64,000 nt of DNA, from contig OZ025284.1 in NCBI GenBank assembly GCA_964019165.1, forward strand, positions 3,653,773 through 3,717,772, in the 5' to 3' direction. Source of the stretch: Mastigias papua. Lineage: Eukaryota > Cnidaria > Scyphozoa > Rhizostomeae > Mastigiidae. The number at the start of each line of letters is the position of its first letter. Positions within the stretch are counted from its first letter, which is position 1. Both the position numbers and the translations under genes were made by a program. This document shows, one piece after another, positions 12,008 through 22,682 of the stretch. The notes beneath the pieces were generated by a model. It was not told the DNA's origin. It saw nothing but the letters and a program-made list of their open reading frames with translations, and made no database searches.

Positions 12008-12012
12008 GGTAT

Positions 12013-12442
12013 GTCTTTATGTTCCGTAAGCATCCAGCTTCTGCCAAATTTAGAGTTCCTTGTAAAGTGGTCCCTTACAAAAAGTGCATTAAAAGGGGGT
12101 GATTAAATGCTACAGTCTACGGTCTCTCTCTCGATAACATACGCTATCTTGTCATTGAAAAAGAAGAATGATGAGCTTGCTCCCAAGAATTTTTTTTCAT
12201 CAAATTGCATCCGTAAATATTGCCCCAAAGAAAATTCTTCAGAACAGCCTCCACTAAGATTCTTCACTAAAAGCCTAATTTGCATACACATGTTTTCCCT
12301 ATAAGATAGCGCTTTATAAGAAAGCAGTACGAGGCTGCTCAAAAAGTTAAGAGAGCTCAGTACCGGAAGTATGAGACATTTGCTTAATTATGCTTAATTT
12401 GCATAGACTCCGTAATAAAATCTATGTATTTCACTATTATGT
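12013..12442. other. Intergenic stretch, nothing recognised
   Basis: I see no coding or repeat structure that I can name between the BEL element and the LINE remnant. Confidence 0.4.
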
Positions 12443-12700
12443 TTGTGTAGAAGATACAGCTACAATTTCTTGGTCGGTCACATACTAAGATTACAAGGAT
12501 TGGAAAGTGACTGTTTACTGGTAAGGATAAATGGTAGGAGAGCTAAAGGAAGACAACAGAAGAAATACATGGATTGTTTAAAAGAAAGTTGTAGTGGACA
12601 CTGCGAAGTAGCGGAGTTAGTAAACTTATCAAAGGATAGACTGAAGTAGAGATTCATGATCGCTAACGTCACATGACAGGAACCACGGAAAGAAAGAAAG
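12443..12700 (+). pseudogene. C-terminal remnant of an RTE-like LINE reverse transcriptase
   Basis: The frame reads VGHILRLQGLE, then INGRRAKGRQQKKYMD and CEVAELVNLSKDRLK. This is the characteristic C-terminal tail of RTE/CR1-type LINE ORF2 proteins (GHILR, GRRxxGRxRxKYMD, ELVxLxxDR). After DRLK the frame continues through two stops, reading RFMIANVT and then QEP, which still matches the family's end. Polymerase motifs are absent. It is a dead 5'-truncated fragment. Confidence 0.75.
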
Positions 12701-13319
12701 TCCATGTTTGTCTACGTAACACCGCAGTGGCACATAAACTCGCGTATTCTCGTTTACGTAGCTAACGCTACCGTTTCCGTTAAACGTAGTGCATACTTTA
12801 AGGTCCCTATTGGCAATCGTTGAGGGTTAGCAGCAGTCATTGAGAGTCGCTGGCTGTTATGCATAAGATCATTTGGGGTCGTTTTAGTTATTTACGCCTC
12901 ATTCAGCGATGTTTTGACGGGATATTTGCGATATCCAAACTAGCAGCATTGAAGGAATACTTCTTCTCCAAAATGAAAATGTTTTTTATTGTTGCTTTTA
13001 AAAAGTAAGCAAACTTAAGGACTCGAAGAATCCATCAATTTTGAGTATGTATGATACTTCGGCAGTTAAGTCCTAATAACAACAAAGCCACAATTCGTTC
13101 TCCACCAATCAGCGGATTTGTTTAAATCAAATAATCAATCAATAAGCTGCTTCCATTTTTTGCATATTTCATTGGAACGCCATTTTGAAGCGGAGTTACT
13201 GTGAAGAAATCATTACTCACAACTTTTCCTTCATTTTCTTTCACTGAAAGTCACTATGACTACAGTGTAAACATAAGCATTAGCATTGCAGTACATACTC
13301 GAGAATTTATGTTCATTTC
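12701..13319. other. Intergenic stretch, nothing recognised
   Basis: No gene or repeat boundary is recognised. It separates two LINE remnants. Confidence 0.4.
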
Positions 13320-13690
13320 TTCGTATTTTTCGTGTGGTCCTTTCTTCGTATTTTTCATAAATGACTTACAGAAATCATCTACGTTATTAACATTTCTCTT
13401 ATTTACTGATGATACTAATATTTACTTTCAAACTGATCATGTCACTACATTGAGCAAAACTGGTAATAAAGAACTAATGAAAAAGTTAGATCTTGGGTTG
13501 ACTGTAATAAACCTGCATTAAATGTTGACAGAGCTAATTTAGTACACTTCAAATCAACCAGGAAAATCTACTAGATCCGATTTCATCCAACGTTGGCGAA
13601 CAAATATAAAATGGACTGAGAACATAATGCTTTTAGGTTTCTCTATGGGTGAACACTTTCATGGAAATATGACATATAAAAACTAGTAAT
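13320..13690 (+). pseudogene. LINE reverse-transcriptase fragment (Jockey/CR1-like), frameshifted
   Basis: The plus strand reads FFVFFINDLQKSS, then LLFTDDTNIYF, matching RT motif C of Jockey/CR1-type LINEs, where the catalytic box is FADD; here the Ala is Thr. The normal continuation (ALNVDRANLVHFKSTRK) is in another frame from about 13500, so at least one frameshift is present. The piece is a short internal relic, not a functional enzyme. Confidence 0.7.
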
Positions 13691-13734
13691 TTCTCTTAGG
13701 TTTAGACAGTCGGTTCTTTTTCTGTAGCACAAAT

Positions 13735-13910
13735 GAATCAGGCGAAGCAGTCCTAGAGAAAGTCAAAGAGATCTGTAATGAACTGAAAGTCGATATGCCT
13801 GATACAGTCATTGACCGCACCCACCGCATTGGCCCTTTTAGCTTATTCCGCAATTTCGTCCTTAACGTTCGCTTCAAATGCAACATGCAACTGACACTAC
13901 ACACATTCGA
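13735..13910 (+). pseudogene. LINE ORF1 (transposase-22-like) fragment
   Basis: One frame reads AVLEKVKEICNELKVD, then MPDTVIDRTHRIGP. This resembles the RNA-binding core of L1-type ORF1 proteins (VIDRxHRIGP). Flanking frames are broken. It lies just 3' of the RT fragment, the reverse of the order inside one LINE, so the two probably come from separate insertions or a rearrangement. Confidence 0.55.
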
Positions 13911-14824
13911 AATCTGTGAAGACGGATAGGTGTACTCGCCTCTCTATAACAAGCCTCAGTAAGGTGTTACGAATCTAATCGAAACAGATGTTATCCAATT
14001 TTCCATGATCAATACTTGCAAAAGTTGCATCTGATTCAGATTCAGATGCAAACTTTTAGTACAACACGGTGGTAGCGTGAGGCTCAAAAATAGGGAACTT
14101 TAAGAGCTAGGAATTGAGCTAGATTCCTTAAGACAGGAATCTTTAGATATTGTAAGTTCCATAGAAGACAGTTAATGACCACACAGCAGCAAGAATTATG
14201 AACCACTCCATCGAATTTACTTGCAATGAATTGAGACATCTTCCTAAATAAAGATTATTTGCAGTGGTAAAAATATTTGACATTTATGGTTGTTTAAGGA
14301 ATATGTCTTTTGCGGTATAAGTTCCTTAAATTTTTGGCTTCCCCTATGTCCTTGTATCAAAATGGGATAGAAAAGGGGACACGAAATCTATTACCATTTA
14401 TCAAGAAGATCCAAGAAAAGTAACTGCAGCGGACGTTTGTTCTTGGTCAGCATGTAGCCTATAAAAATTAAAAGAGGCTTGAAAGAAATTTCTTAGATGT
14501 AAGAGCGATGATTGCACAACGAAAAATGTTGTAGTGATATCAAGATTATGCAAAAAAGGAATCTCCCTTGCAGCTTGTAAACCTCGAAGTAACCTTAAAA
14601 ACTGAAACCTAATCTACTTAAAATACCAGAAAATTTTTAACTGTATGCATGCAGAATGCGATCAATGTATACACGACATTCATTTGTCAGACTCAAGTCA
14701 TGTTTACACAAGCTTTGGTGGCTCCATCCTAACTCGTCTACATAACTCACATGATCGAAGTAGCCAGCCCGGGCCAGCCTGCCTAAGCGCGTAACTTCTC
14801 GAGGGTACGGGTGAACGGACGCAA
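13911..14824. other. Decayed sequence between LINE remnants
   Basis: No gene is seen. A short open segment near 14080-14170 with coiled-coil-like residues (RELGIELDSLRQE) may be further ORF1 debris, but this is weak. Confidence 0.3.
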
Positions 14825-16019
14825 TAGGTCATTATTATTCTTCCCTCAACGAAGTTCATTCAGTGCCAAACTATAATTCGAAACGCTTTGAAATCTTCTC
14901 CTAACTCTGATATTCAATCTTTATGGCATGATTCAAATACCTTTACTAACATCCAATATGATCAATACAGAAACACCAAGCAAGTTCTCAAATCTATTCA
15001 AAGCCATCACCACCATCGTATTACAAATGACTTAACATCGCAGGGATTAGTTATTTCATCCATCCTTAAATTTGCTTCTCAATCTACTACTACACTATGG
15101 TCAATTGTTCATCAGAAAATGCCAAAGAACATCTTTAACTTCACGCTTAAATATTTAAATAACACTCTAGCCACTCGCAAAAACCTCTGTAAATGGTCCA
15201 TTGTTCAATCATCAGCATGTTCTTTCTGTCTTCAGTCCGAAACTTTACAACATATTGTATCTAGTTGCAAGATGTACCTTGAACACGGAAGATATACTTG
15301 GAGACACGATTCTGTTCTTAATTTCATAGCCAAGTCCCTGTCTGTAATACCAGATTGTTCACTGTACGCTGATCTTAACTCTTTTCTATCCCCTTCTATT
15401 ATCACAGGTAGTTCCTTCCGGCCTGACCTTATATTACTCACTAACGATAACATCTTATATATTCTTGAGCTCACCATTGGCTTTGAAACTAATATCAAAA
15501 TCAATAGTGATCGTAAGGCCTCTAAATATTATCCTCTAAGACAAACTTTACTCTCAAAATATAATCAAGTCTCATTTATTAACCTTTCGCTAGGTGCCGT
15601 TGGTACTATTGGTGCGTCCTCTGAATCTTTTGTTAACCTTCTCAAATCTTTAGGTTTTAATAACAATTCACAAAAACACATTCTGTCCCAACTTATCAAC
15701 ATCACTATTAGATGTACTTACTTTATATTCTGTTGCCGCAATAAATCATGGACAAAGCCCGACTTATTAGAAATATGAAATAATTATTATTATTATTTTT
15801 ATTTTTATTTAATTTTGTTTTTTTTTTTTTTTTTTTTTTTTTTCTATACTCGTTAATATTGATGTTATCTACTTTATATATATTTTTATGTAATCTATGC
15901 TTGTTTAGTATACCTGACAGCCAGTTGTACGTTGCCTAATTTAGTGAGACGTATGATTGTAGTATTTAGTTAATATATTTTATAAATTCGAAGTTTTAAA
16001 AAAAAAATTATTATTATTA
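14825..16019 (+). mobile_element. 5'-truncated LINE with restriction-like endonuclease, copy 1
   Basis: The element holds the C-terminal part of a non-LTR retrotransposon (coding to 15778), then an AT-rich 3' UTR and a tail reading AAGTTTTAAAAAAAAAA followed by (TTA)n near 15994-16019. The next copy starts at the tail. The 5' edge near 14825-14860 is approximate because the homologous region of copy 2 begins later. The reverse transcriptase is missing, as in typical 5' truncation. Confidence 0.8.
14888..15778 (+). CDS. LINE ORF2 C-terminus: CCHC knuckle plus restriction-like endonuclease
   Basis: The 296-residue open stretch has a knuckle CSFCLQSETLQHIVSSC (C-x2-C-x7-H-x4-C, about residues 116-132). 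After it comes a PD-(D/E)XK-like nuclease region: FRPDLILL (about 178) with the catalytic-type Asp, then YILELTIGFETN with an acidic residue, and DRKASKYYPL. This arrangement belongs to R2/NeSL/R4-class LINEs, whose nuclease nicks the target DNA. The first codon of the open stretch is TTG, so this is a truncated fragment without its own start. It has no internal stop, so truncation was fairly recent. Confidence 0.8.
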   Translation: MKSSPNSDIQSLWHDSNTFTNIQYDQYRNTKQVLKSIQSHHHHRITNDLTSQGLVISSILKFASQSTTTLWSIVHQKMPKNIFNFTLKYLNNTLATRKNLCKWSIVQSSACSFCLQSETLQHIVSSCKMYLEHGRYTWRHDSVLNFIAKSLSVIPDCSLYADLNSFLSPSIITGSSFRPDLILLTNDNILYILELTIGFETNIKINSDRKASKYYPLRQTLLSKYNQVSFINLSLGAVGTIGASSESFVNLLKSLGFNNNSQKHILSQLINITIRCTYFIFCCRNKSWTKPDLLEI

Positions 16020-16900
16020 TCAAGAATTCATGCCAGAATTTAAAAGGCTTATGGTCAAGTGTCCAGCAAAACTTGCCTAGGAACATTTTCAATTTTTCTG
16101 TAAAGTATCTTAATAATACTCTTCCTACTCGCAAAAATCTCTGTAGGTGGGCACTTTCTCAGTCGTCTAATTGCTCCTTTTGTCTCCAGTCAGAAACTTT
16201 ACAACATGTTGTATCCAGCTGCAAGTCATATCTAGATAAGGGTAGATACACTTGGAGACATAATTCTGTTCTTCTTTTTCTCGCAAGCACATTCTCATCA
16301 CTTAACAAATGTACTGTATATGCTGATCTACCTTCCTTCCTATCTCCATGTTTGATTACGGGGGATTCTTTTCGTCCCGACCTTCTTCTTCTTACAGATA
16401 ATAAGATACTTTACATCCTTGAGCTTACTGTCGGTTTTGAAACGAATATACAGAACAATAGCGATCGTAAAACTGCCAAATATAGTTCACTGATAAATGA
16501 CCTGTCTCCTTCATATAGCAAAGTTGTGTTTGTCAATCTCTCTATGGGTGCAATTGGGGTTATGGGTTCTTCCTGCAATTCTCTTCTATCCTTACTATAT
16601 GAGCTACATTTTGATAAGACTATCACAAAAAGAATTATAATGAAAGCCATGAACATCTCTATTCGATCCAGCTATTACATTTTCTGTCGTCGAAACAAGC
16701 CTTGGACTAACCCAGAACTTTTAACTATTTAATATCCCTATTCCTTATTCGTTTACTTCTACTGTTTTTGTTTCATTTTATGTTTTATGCTATGCTCTCT
16801 ACAAGCAAGCCAATTCTACACTGCCATTTACTTGAGAGGTGTATTATTGTATTTAATTAAAGATATATTCAATGAGAAGTTTAAAAAAAAATTATTAACA
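16020..16900 (+). mobile_element. 5'-truncated LINE with restriction-like endonuclease, copy 2
   Basis: A second, diverged member of the same family starts directly at the TTA tail of copy 1, at the segment equivalent to about 15095 of that copy. It ends with a matching tail (AGTTTAAAAAAAAATTATTA near 16879-16900). The head-to-tail placement suggests insertion into, or templating from, the tail of the first copy. Confidence 0.8.
16073..16732 (+). CDS. LINE ORF2 C-terminus, copy 2 (CCHC knuckle plus nuclease)
   Basis: The 219-residue open stretch parallels 14888-15778 from KNIFNF onward (here RNIFNFSVKYLNNTL). It keeps the knuckle CSFCLQSETLQHVVSSC, the nuclease signature FRPDLLLLT, YILELTVGFETN and DRKTAKY. 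It begins with TTG and lacks a start. The two proteins differ at many positions but keep all proposed catalytic and zinc-binding residues, so they derive from two active source copies rather than a local duplication. Confidence 0.8.
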   Translation: MPRNIFNFSVKYLNNTLPTRKNLCRWALSQSSNCSFCLQSETLQHVVSSCKSYLDKGRYTWRHNSVLLFLASTFSSLNKCTVYADLPSFLSPCLITGDSFRPDLLLLTDNKILYILELTVGFETNIQNNSDRKTAKYSSLINDLSPSYSKVVFVNLSMGAIGVMGSSCNSLLSLLYELHFDKTITKRIIMKAMNISIRSSYYIFCRRNKPWTNPELLTI

Positions 16901-16904
16901 ATTT

Positions 16905-17257
16905 CTTTTACGTTGGCTAGAATGAACAAAAATACATATAGCTAATTAACGCCAACAAAATAGTTTAAAACCTACTTTACAATGTCTATATTAAACCTAC
17001 AAAAACCCTAGACTTTTAATGAAAATTTTGCACAATCTGCAGAAGCAAGTATTTCCATGCCATAATTTTATTTTTCGTTTGAACTCAACTAGTGTGTTGG
17101 AATATTTAATTTCCTTTGGTAATGAGGACCACAAATAGTGACCTCTTTACTGAATATTCTCCATCCCCGTATGATGTGGTCCAAAAAGTAAAGACAACAT
17201 CATACGTGATGGAGAATATTCAATAAAGAGGTCACCATTAGTGGTCCTCATTACCAA
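16905..17257 (-). pseudogene. L2/CR1-like LINE 3' end with 5' inverted duplication
   Basis: Read on the minus strand, the segment from about 17150 to 16985 gives LWSSLPKEIKYSNTLVEFK and then LCKIFIKSLGFL before a stop. This is the usual C-terminal tail of L2/CR1/Jockey-type ORF2 proteins (LWNSLP.. SxxxFKxxLK). Upstream, the same 60 bp reappears inverted (17197-17257), giving a hairpin. A truncated LINE with an inverted 5' end is the classical product of twin priming. Confidence 0.65.
17116..17257. repeat. Long imperfect palindrome (about 61-bp arms)
   Basis: Arms 17116-17177 and 17197-17257 are near-perfect inverted repeats, beginning TTGGTAATGAGGACCAC and ending in its complement, with a 19-bp spacer. 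The arms contain LINE coding sequence, so this is the inverted duplication of the element above rather than a terminator. Confidence 0.85.
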
Positions 17258-17390
17258 GCTTCAAAATAAAATCTCTCTAACCCAGATTAAGGTGCAGTCG
17301 AATCATCTCCGGTGAGAAGCCGGTGGGTCACCGTTGGTCCGCCGGCACCGCAAGGGAAGTTCAATTTCTCTATAACATGAATGACACCAG

Positions 17391-17473
17391 CGGGTCGCCG
17401 GTGGGTCGCCGGTGGGTCGCCGGTGGGTCGCCGGTGGGTCGCCGGTGGGTCGCCGGTGGGTCGCCGGTGGGTG
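17391..17473 (+). repeat. 11-bp minisatellite, about 7.5 copies
   Basis: The unit GGGTCGCCGGT is repeated almost without error. Looser variants (GGTGGGTCACCGTTGG) lie just upstream at 17320-17345. It is far more GC-rich than its surroundings. Confidence 0.9.
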
Positions 17474-18160
17474 AAAGTTATATGGAAACCCGGCTTGAGT
17501 ACTACTGTAAATAACAACCGTAACTATGGAGCAAATCGTGTAAACACTTTAAAGTCCCAACACGGGGCATTCACATATCAAATTTGCTACCTGGGTCATA
17601 GGCCTCGAAGCGTACCCCCAGCGGCAAGCTGACCCAGCTAGGCCAGAAAGCTGAGACAGAAGTTACCCCCCGGTTCATGTAAACGCCAAAAGTTTTCTGA
17701 TAGATGAATTTCTCAGGGATGGGAACCAACCTGGATACGTGTAAACAGGCCTAACCTATTTAATATCGGCCATCAGGACAAGTTAGCGTCAAATTTCATG
17801 ATGATTTAATGGAACTGATTGTGAACAGAGAATTCTTCAAATCTTCATAGCTCTTAAGCGTCGTGTTAATAATCTGCGGTAATAGCAAACAGGTTCTCAG
17901 CTCTTTGGGCACTGTGTGGTTAACTTAATACTTGTTTTTCCATCATTTGTTATGATGCCAATAAATGATTTAGGATTCATGACAAAATGGTTTCTCAGGT
18001 TAAGTTAGTATTTCAGTAAATTCTCACTTCCAAATATGGATGGTGTCAGTGACAGCTGCAGAGGACTGGGTCCAAACCTATTCATTTCTTCGTCAGAAAC
18101 TTCCGCTGGTCCGTGGATTTACACACTCAAGCAACGGCTAATAGCTCTCATCCTTCGACT
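17474..18160. other. Intergenic stretch, nothing recognised
   Basis: No gene or clear repeat boundary is seen. Confidence 0.4.
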
Positions 18161-18723
18161 ACACGTTTTTTTATAAGAAACCAATTTATAAGCAACCTAG
18201 TACTAGACACGCTAAAATTTAAGAAACTTTTAGAACTACAACGAAAGTATTAAGAAACTTTAGACATTTCTGTGCTATTTCAAAGTTTGAGATTTAGGAA
18301 ACATTTCCTCCACGGATTTAACAAGTGTCAACTAAAGTAAATTGGCAGAGACAGATGTGAGAAAGATCCTTTGGTTGAAAGAACGATATGCGCATTTTAT
18401 GACAAATGTCACATTGGAACCATTACCTAATTTAACGCAAAACTGAACCAATACCGTATCCTTTTCGAGGACCAAAGTGAAGATTACAGAAAGTTTACCG
18501 AAATTAAATATGTGGACATGAGGTTGATTTAGACAGAGAACAGCACTAACTTCTTTTATTTGCTATCATGCTAATAGTTTGCTGTACCCACGTGTTCATT
18601 TTAATGCAACCTTTTCTTATTAAATTATGAAACTTTTTGAGAAACTTTTAGAACTAAATTGTGGCCTAAAATTAAAAAACTTGTAGTACTAGGCCAAGAC
18701 TAAGATTTCATATAAAAACGTGT
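18161..18723. repeat. MITE-like element with ACACGTTTTT terminal inverted repeats
   Basis: The left end reads ACACGTTTTTTTATAAGAAA and the right end, complemented, reads ACACGTTTTTATATGAAA. The motif AGAAACTTTTAGAACTA occurs near both ends. A clear target duplication is not seen. Related AAGAAACTTTTAAGAAAA motifs occur at 55390-55760. Confidence 0.45.
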
Positions 18724-20094
18724 TTGCAGACAGGACATTTTGTTGCCAAGTCAAGCGAATGAACAGCACGTTCAAAAAGGGATGGCCCAACATTTTCGAT
18801 ATGTCACTCAATTTCAAACTTTCAAAGGATACGCAGCCTCAAAAAGAGCTACGTTTAGCCTCGACCTTAAAAATTATGATGAATAAACATATGTATTGCA
18901 AGGCGCGATGAAATGTGCAGGGTTTCTTAGTCTTGATTTTGGAGCTCATTTTACTAGTGCAGTAAATGTTCACGCGCAAAACTCGACATCCTCTCGACTG
19001 TTGTGACTTTAATCAAAGTTCAGCCACGGCCATACGATCTCGAACTTTGACAATGCAAAGCATGGCATTCAACTATGTTGAGGGAGTGTATAACACTTCC
19101 AAGCAGGAATGCCCAAATGCTCTTAACATTTTACTTGATTTCACTTCTTGAACACATTTGCTTGCACCAAAACGGGTATCAGTAGCCTCTATCTCAAATT
19201 CATGGCGAAGGAATCCACGTCTTGCAATGCCAGATGAAGCATGCTCGGTCCGTTACTCTTTATTTTTGCCTCTCATTATGGTAGTGAAGCAATTGCTCAT
19301 GCGGGAACCCGACATTTTTGACCGCGATGAAACTTCACTGTGCATGTCTATACAAGCCTAGGCCTACATACGGCTATATAACACTAGGCAGGGTGCCCAG
19401 ACGCTATCGACACTTCAATATGCAAGAACTGGGCCGCTGTATTGTGAAATGTCAAGATCGTCTGAACGAGGATCCAATCTTAAGTTTGATTCGGAACGTG
19501 AAACGTACAGTATTGGATTCGGAATTAGAAGCGCTTCAGACAAAGGTACCTGAACATTCATATAAGCCAAAATCAAAGCCGAATGTCAACGATTCTTAAT
19601 AGTGTTTGTTGCTCAGAGCAACTTGATCGCAAGAAGAATCTATCGAGAAATTTCATGGTATAAAATAAAGTAATATGCAGCTAGTAAGGGCAGCAGGGGA
19701 GTGTCAGTTATGAGAGTTAGTTGTTGGTTCTAGGAACTCTCTTATATGCAGGAAGTTTCATGTAAAGACGACCATTGCTTTGAAATGTATTCAAAGTACC
19801 TGGATAGCAACAACCAAAATATTGAGAGGCAATTCAATAGCACAGACATGTAACATCTTGACAATGTAATAGTTGTTTAATCCATCACGGAAGAAATTCC
19901 ACTGAAAAGTAGAAGAGGATCCCCATTCGACTGCTTTATCCATCCAACGTCCAAGAAAATCAATTTTTGGAATATGCAATAAAGTTTTCAACATGTTCAT
20001 TGAAATTAAGAAGGGTGCTTGATGGTACTAATTCTGTAAGCTCTAAAGTAAGGATAAGACCAATTTTGAAAGAAAAAAAGTACAACTGAAAAGT
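18724..20094 (+). other. Unidentified stretch with one mostly open plus-strand frame
   Basis: From 18720 to 19361 a single plus frame is interrupted by only a few stops, as three open segments (18720-18911, 18966-19151, 19158-19361). Another frame is open at 19318-19599. No domain is recognised. It may be a decayed coding element or chance. Confidence 0.25.
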
Positions 20095-20285
20095 TGCAAG
20101 TTCCTAATGGCCAAATGACCTAAACATGCCCCTGAACTTTTGTTGACCAAACATTTTTGACTGCCATCAAACATTCACTGAACAATGTTCAATGACTGAA
20201 CAAGGTGGCCAACTGAACTGGATTTGCTCACTGAACTTGTTGTACAGTGAAATGTTCACTTCATTTGTCCAGGGCTTTTGATTAG
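20095..20285. repeat. MITE-like repeat, family X, copy 3
   Basis: It contains AATGGCCAAATGACC, GGTGGCCAACTGAACTGG and TTTGTCCAGGGCTTTTGA, matching the layout of the copies at 3545 and 50880. The word ACTGAAC is repeated inside. Confidence 0.4.
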
Positions 20286-22273
20286 TGTATCTATGTAAAA
20301 GCCTCGTTTTCGCTTGAACCAAGAAGAGGTTTAAGAAACTGATTCACTGATTGAACCAATAGAGACTAAACGAAATACACTATTGTTTTAAATCATCTGT
20401 AATAGTTATTGATTTTCCTGCTATTAATAAATATTATTGATAAATAGTTTGTATGGATATGAGAAGTAAAGATGTACTCTGGGTAGAAGAGAATACTGTA
20501 AGATGAAACTAGAGTTCAGTGGCGTCTTCTATAAGTTCGACTTCACAGTTCAAACTGATCTCTTGCATCAGCTAGGAAGTCCTTACAACGATTCTTTCTA
20601 AATAAGTTAGCCATAACAATATGTCGCATTATAGCGTTGTTCTCAACATACCTACTTATAAAGAAAATTCAATACTGCATACTTAGGTCAAAATTTGGAG
20701 TATTGGGCAGAACTTTAAGAAGGAAAATCTAACCCAACCCTGTACCCTCGTTATTTTGCTAACTCTGCAAGTGACGCTATTTTGTCATCGAAACTGATAT
20801 CTCAATTAAATGAAATGCAAAGATATTTCTATTCTGTTCAACGGTAATACGTAACAACAAGAATGCTAGAATGGCCGAAGCTCAAAATTTTGCTGGCCAT
20901 GTGTTTCATGACTAAGTGTTCACATTGCCGCTTAACAGTTTTGAAAAGACTGATAGATTGGAGCAAAAAATGTTTGAACAAATCACAATTAATCACTACA
21001 TATAGTAACTGTTTATTGCTGCATAAAACTGTTTCATCAATTCAAATATTGGCGATATTAAAAGAGACTACGTCACTGTCTTACTTATTCTGTGTAGTTA
21101 CGTAGCAAAACAACAAATTTGCTACAGCCACCATGTGAACTTGATGAGACATTTTTGCACACATATATGATGTTTACTGAAGATTAGCAATAGAAAACAA
21201 ATATCAGAGATAATAACAGTTTTCATCGGTAAAATCATTCGTAAGCAAAAAACTGAATTCTTGATTGAGTGACAAAACTTGACGGACAAAAACTTTTTAC
21301 CGATGAAACTTTTACAGACAAAGTTTGTTTCTGCAAAGGAACAAGAAATCTATCTATTGCATTGAGAACTAATGTCTGCATGGTAGCGTCAATTAATATA
21401 TTTGCTAATACAAACAAAGAAAGCTTTAAGTAAATTAAAGTTTTCTTTGTTTCAGTTAATTTCATCACTAATAACCTCTGCGCATTTGTAGCCAGCAATA
21501 TCCCGGGAAGTCCATTTGAGGTCGTGTTACTTGATTACCCCCGCAACACGTCTTCTTATATGATAATGAAAATATGGGTATAAGCCGGATGAATCCATCA
21601 TGAACCTTTAAAGTCATAAGTAGCTTTATAATACTTAATTGGTAATATCTTTTAGTTAGTTACTTAGCTTATCTTTTCTTAATGTCAACACAACAATTCA
21701 GCCACCAGCTCAAACCAGTGTCAGAACCTATTGTGCTCAATACGTAAGCTGGACATAATTGTAGGTTAATTCAAAGGAGCGGAATTGGGATAGGCTTGAT
21801 AAAACTTCCTTTTAATAATTTTTCTTGTATGTATGTGTTTATTGTATGTATGTATGCATGGTTATATGTATGTATTTTATTTTATCTAACAACAATTCTG
21901 ATATTTCACCGGTTATCAAGATAATAACCATGGCTTCAGTTTCTGCAGTTCAATTTGCTGTTCGACTCGTGCTGCATGTTTCACGTGTGTAAGAATGTTT
22001 TCACTATCCCTATTGTTCAACAAAATGTTTTGAACTGGATTTTTCTGATTAAATTGTTGTCTCGCTGTTCATTGTGGCTTTTAAACAGTTCTGCTAGATT
22101 TTGTTTAAATTATATTGGTACTAGTCCTAAGCCACCCACCGGGACTGAAAGTACTCAATATTTATACTCTGGAATATGACTCCAAGTGCGTCGACGAGCT
22201 CCATATATTCATCTACTTTTTCATTTGTTCTTGCCGTGAAATTTGTACCAAGTGGCATAATGACTTGAATAAC
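20286..22273. other. Intergenic stretch, nothing recognised
   Basis: Two kilobases hold only short AT-rich open frames without domains. A loose GTAT/GTATGT-rich run lies at 21825-21880. Confidence 0.4.
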
Positions 22274-22296
22274 TACGGTGGCCCACAAGTATCACG

Positions 22297-22497
22297 GCAA
22301 AACTTTCTTTCTCACGGCAAAACTCTCTTTCTCACGGCAAAGCTCTCTTTCTCACGGCAAAACTCTCTTTCTCACGGCAAAACTTTCTTTCTCACGGCAA
22401 AACTCTCTTTCTCACGGCAAAACTTTCTTTCTCACGGCAAAACTCTCTTTCTCACGGCAAAACTTTCTTTTTCACGGCAAAACTTTCTTTCTCAAGG
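22297..22497 (+). repeat. 20-bp tandem array, left arm of the foldback element
   Basis: About ten copies of CACGGCAAAACTTTCTTTCT, alternating with variants having CTCTCTTT. The open frames through it (SRQN/SHGKT peptides) come from the repeat and are not genes. Confidence 0.9.
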
Positions 22498-22682
22498 CCA
22501 CACTTGTTTACACCGCATGACTTTGCCTAAACAAGATGTCAATTCTTTCATTACACAAGAAGGAATGCAGCAATATCTCCCTGTACTGGGTCGTTTCTGG
22601 AAGTTGGTGGTATACCTGCCATGATCCCATTGTCGGCTCCCAGACCTGTCACTCAAGGTTGTCCGAAGGAATAATAGGGAAG

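Larger units (their letters stand above)
5831..12012 (-). mobile_element. Intact BEL/Pao LTR retrotransposon
   Basis: The element runs on the minus strand from the 5' LTR (11740-12007) to the 3' LTR (5836-6103). Both LTRs are 268 bp, begin TGTCG, end CGACA, and look identical by eye over their full length. Direct repeats GGTAT at 5831-5835 and 12008-12012 form a 5-bp target duplication. A primer binding site lies 4 nt inside the 5' LTR and a G-rich purine tract lies just before the 3' LTR. Between them is one unbroken polyprotein. Everything needed for autonomous retrotransposition appears present, and identical LTRs imply recent insertion. Domain order gag-protease-RT-RNase H-integrase with DUF1758 and DUF5641 regions is that of the BEL/Pao superfamily. 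Confidence 0.95.

Noticed and set aside
17116..17257. Hairpin as an independent MITE or transcription terminator
   Set aside because: The arms carry LINE coding sequence, so it is a duplication inside that element.
17287..17517. Open frame of THRRPTGDPPA repeats
   Set aside because: Translation of the 11-bp minisatellite.
22115..22624. Open frames with repeated SRQN/SHGKT peptides here and at 23056-23458
   Set aside because: They are translations of the 20-bp tandem arrays; a 20-bp unit cycles through frames and gives no conserved protein.
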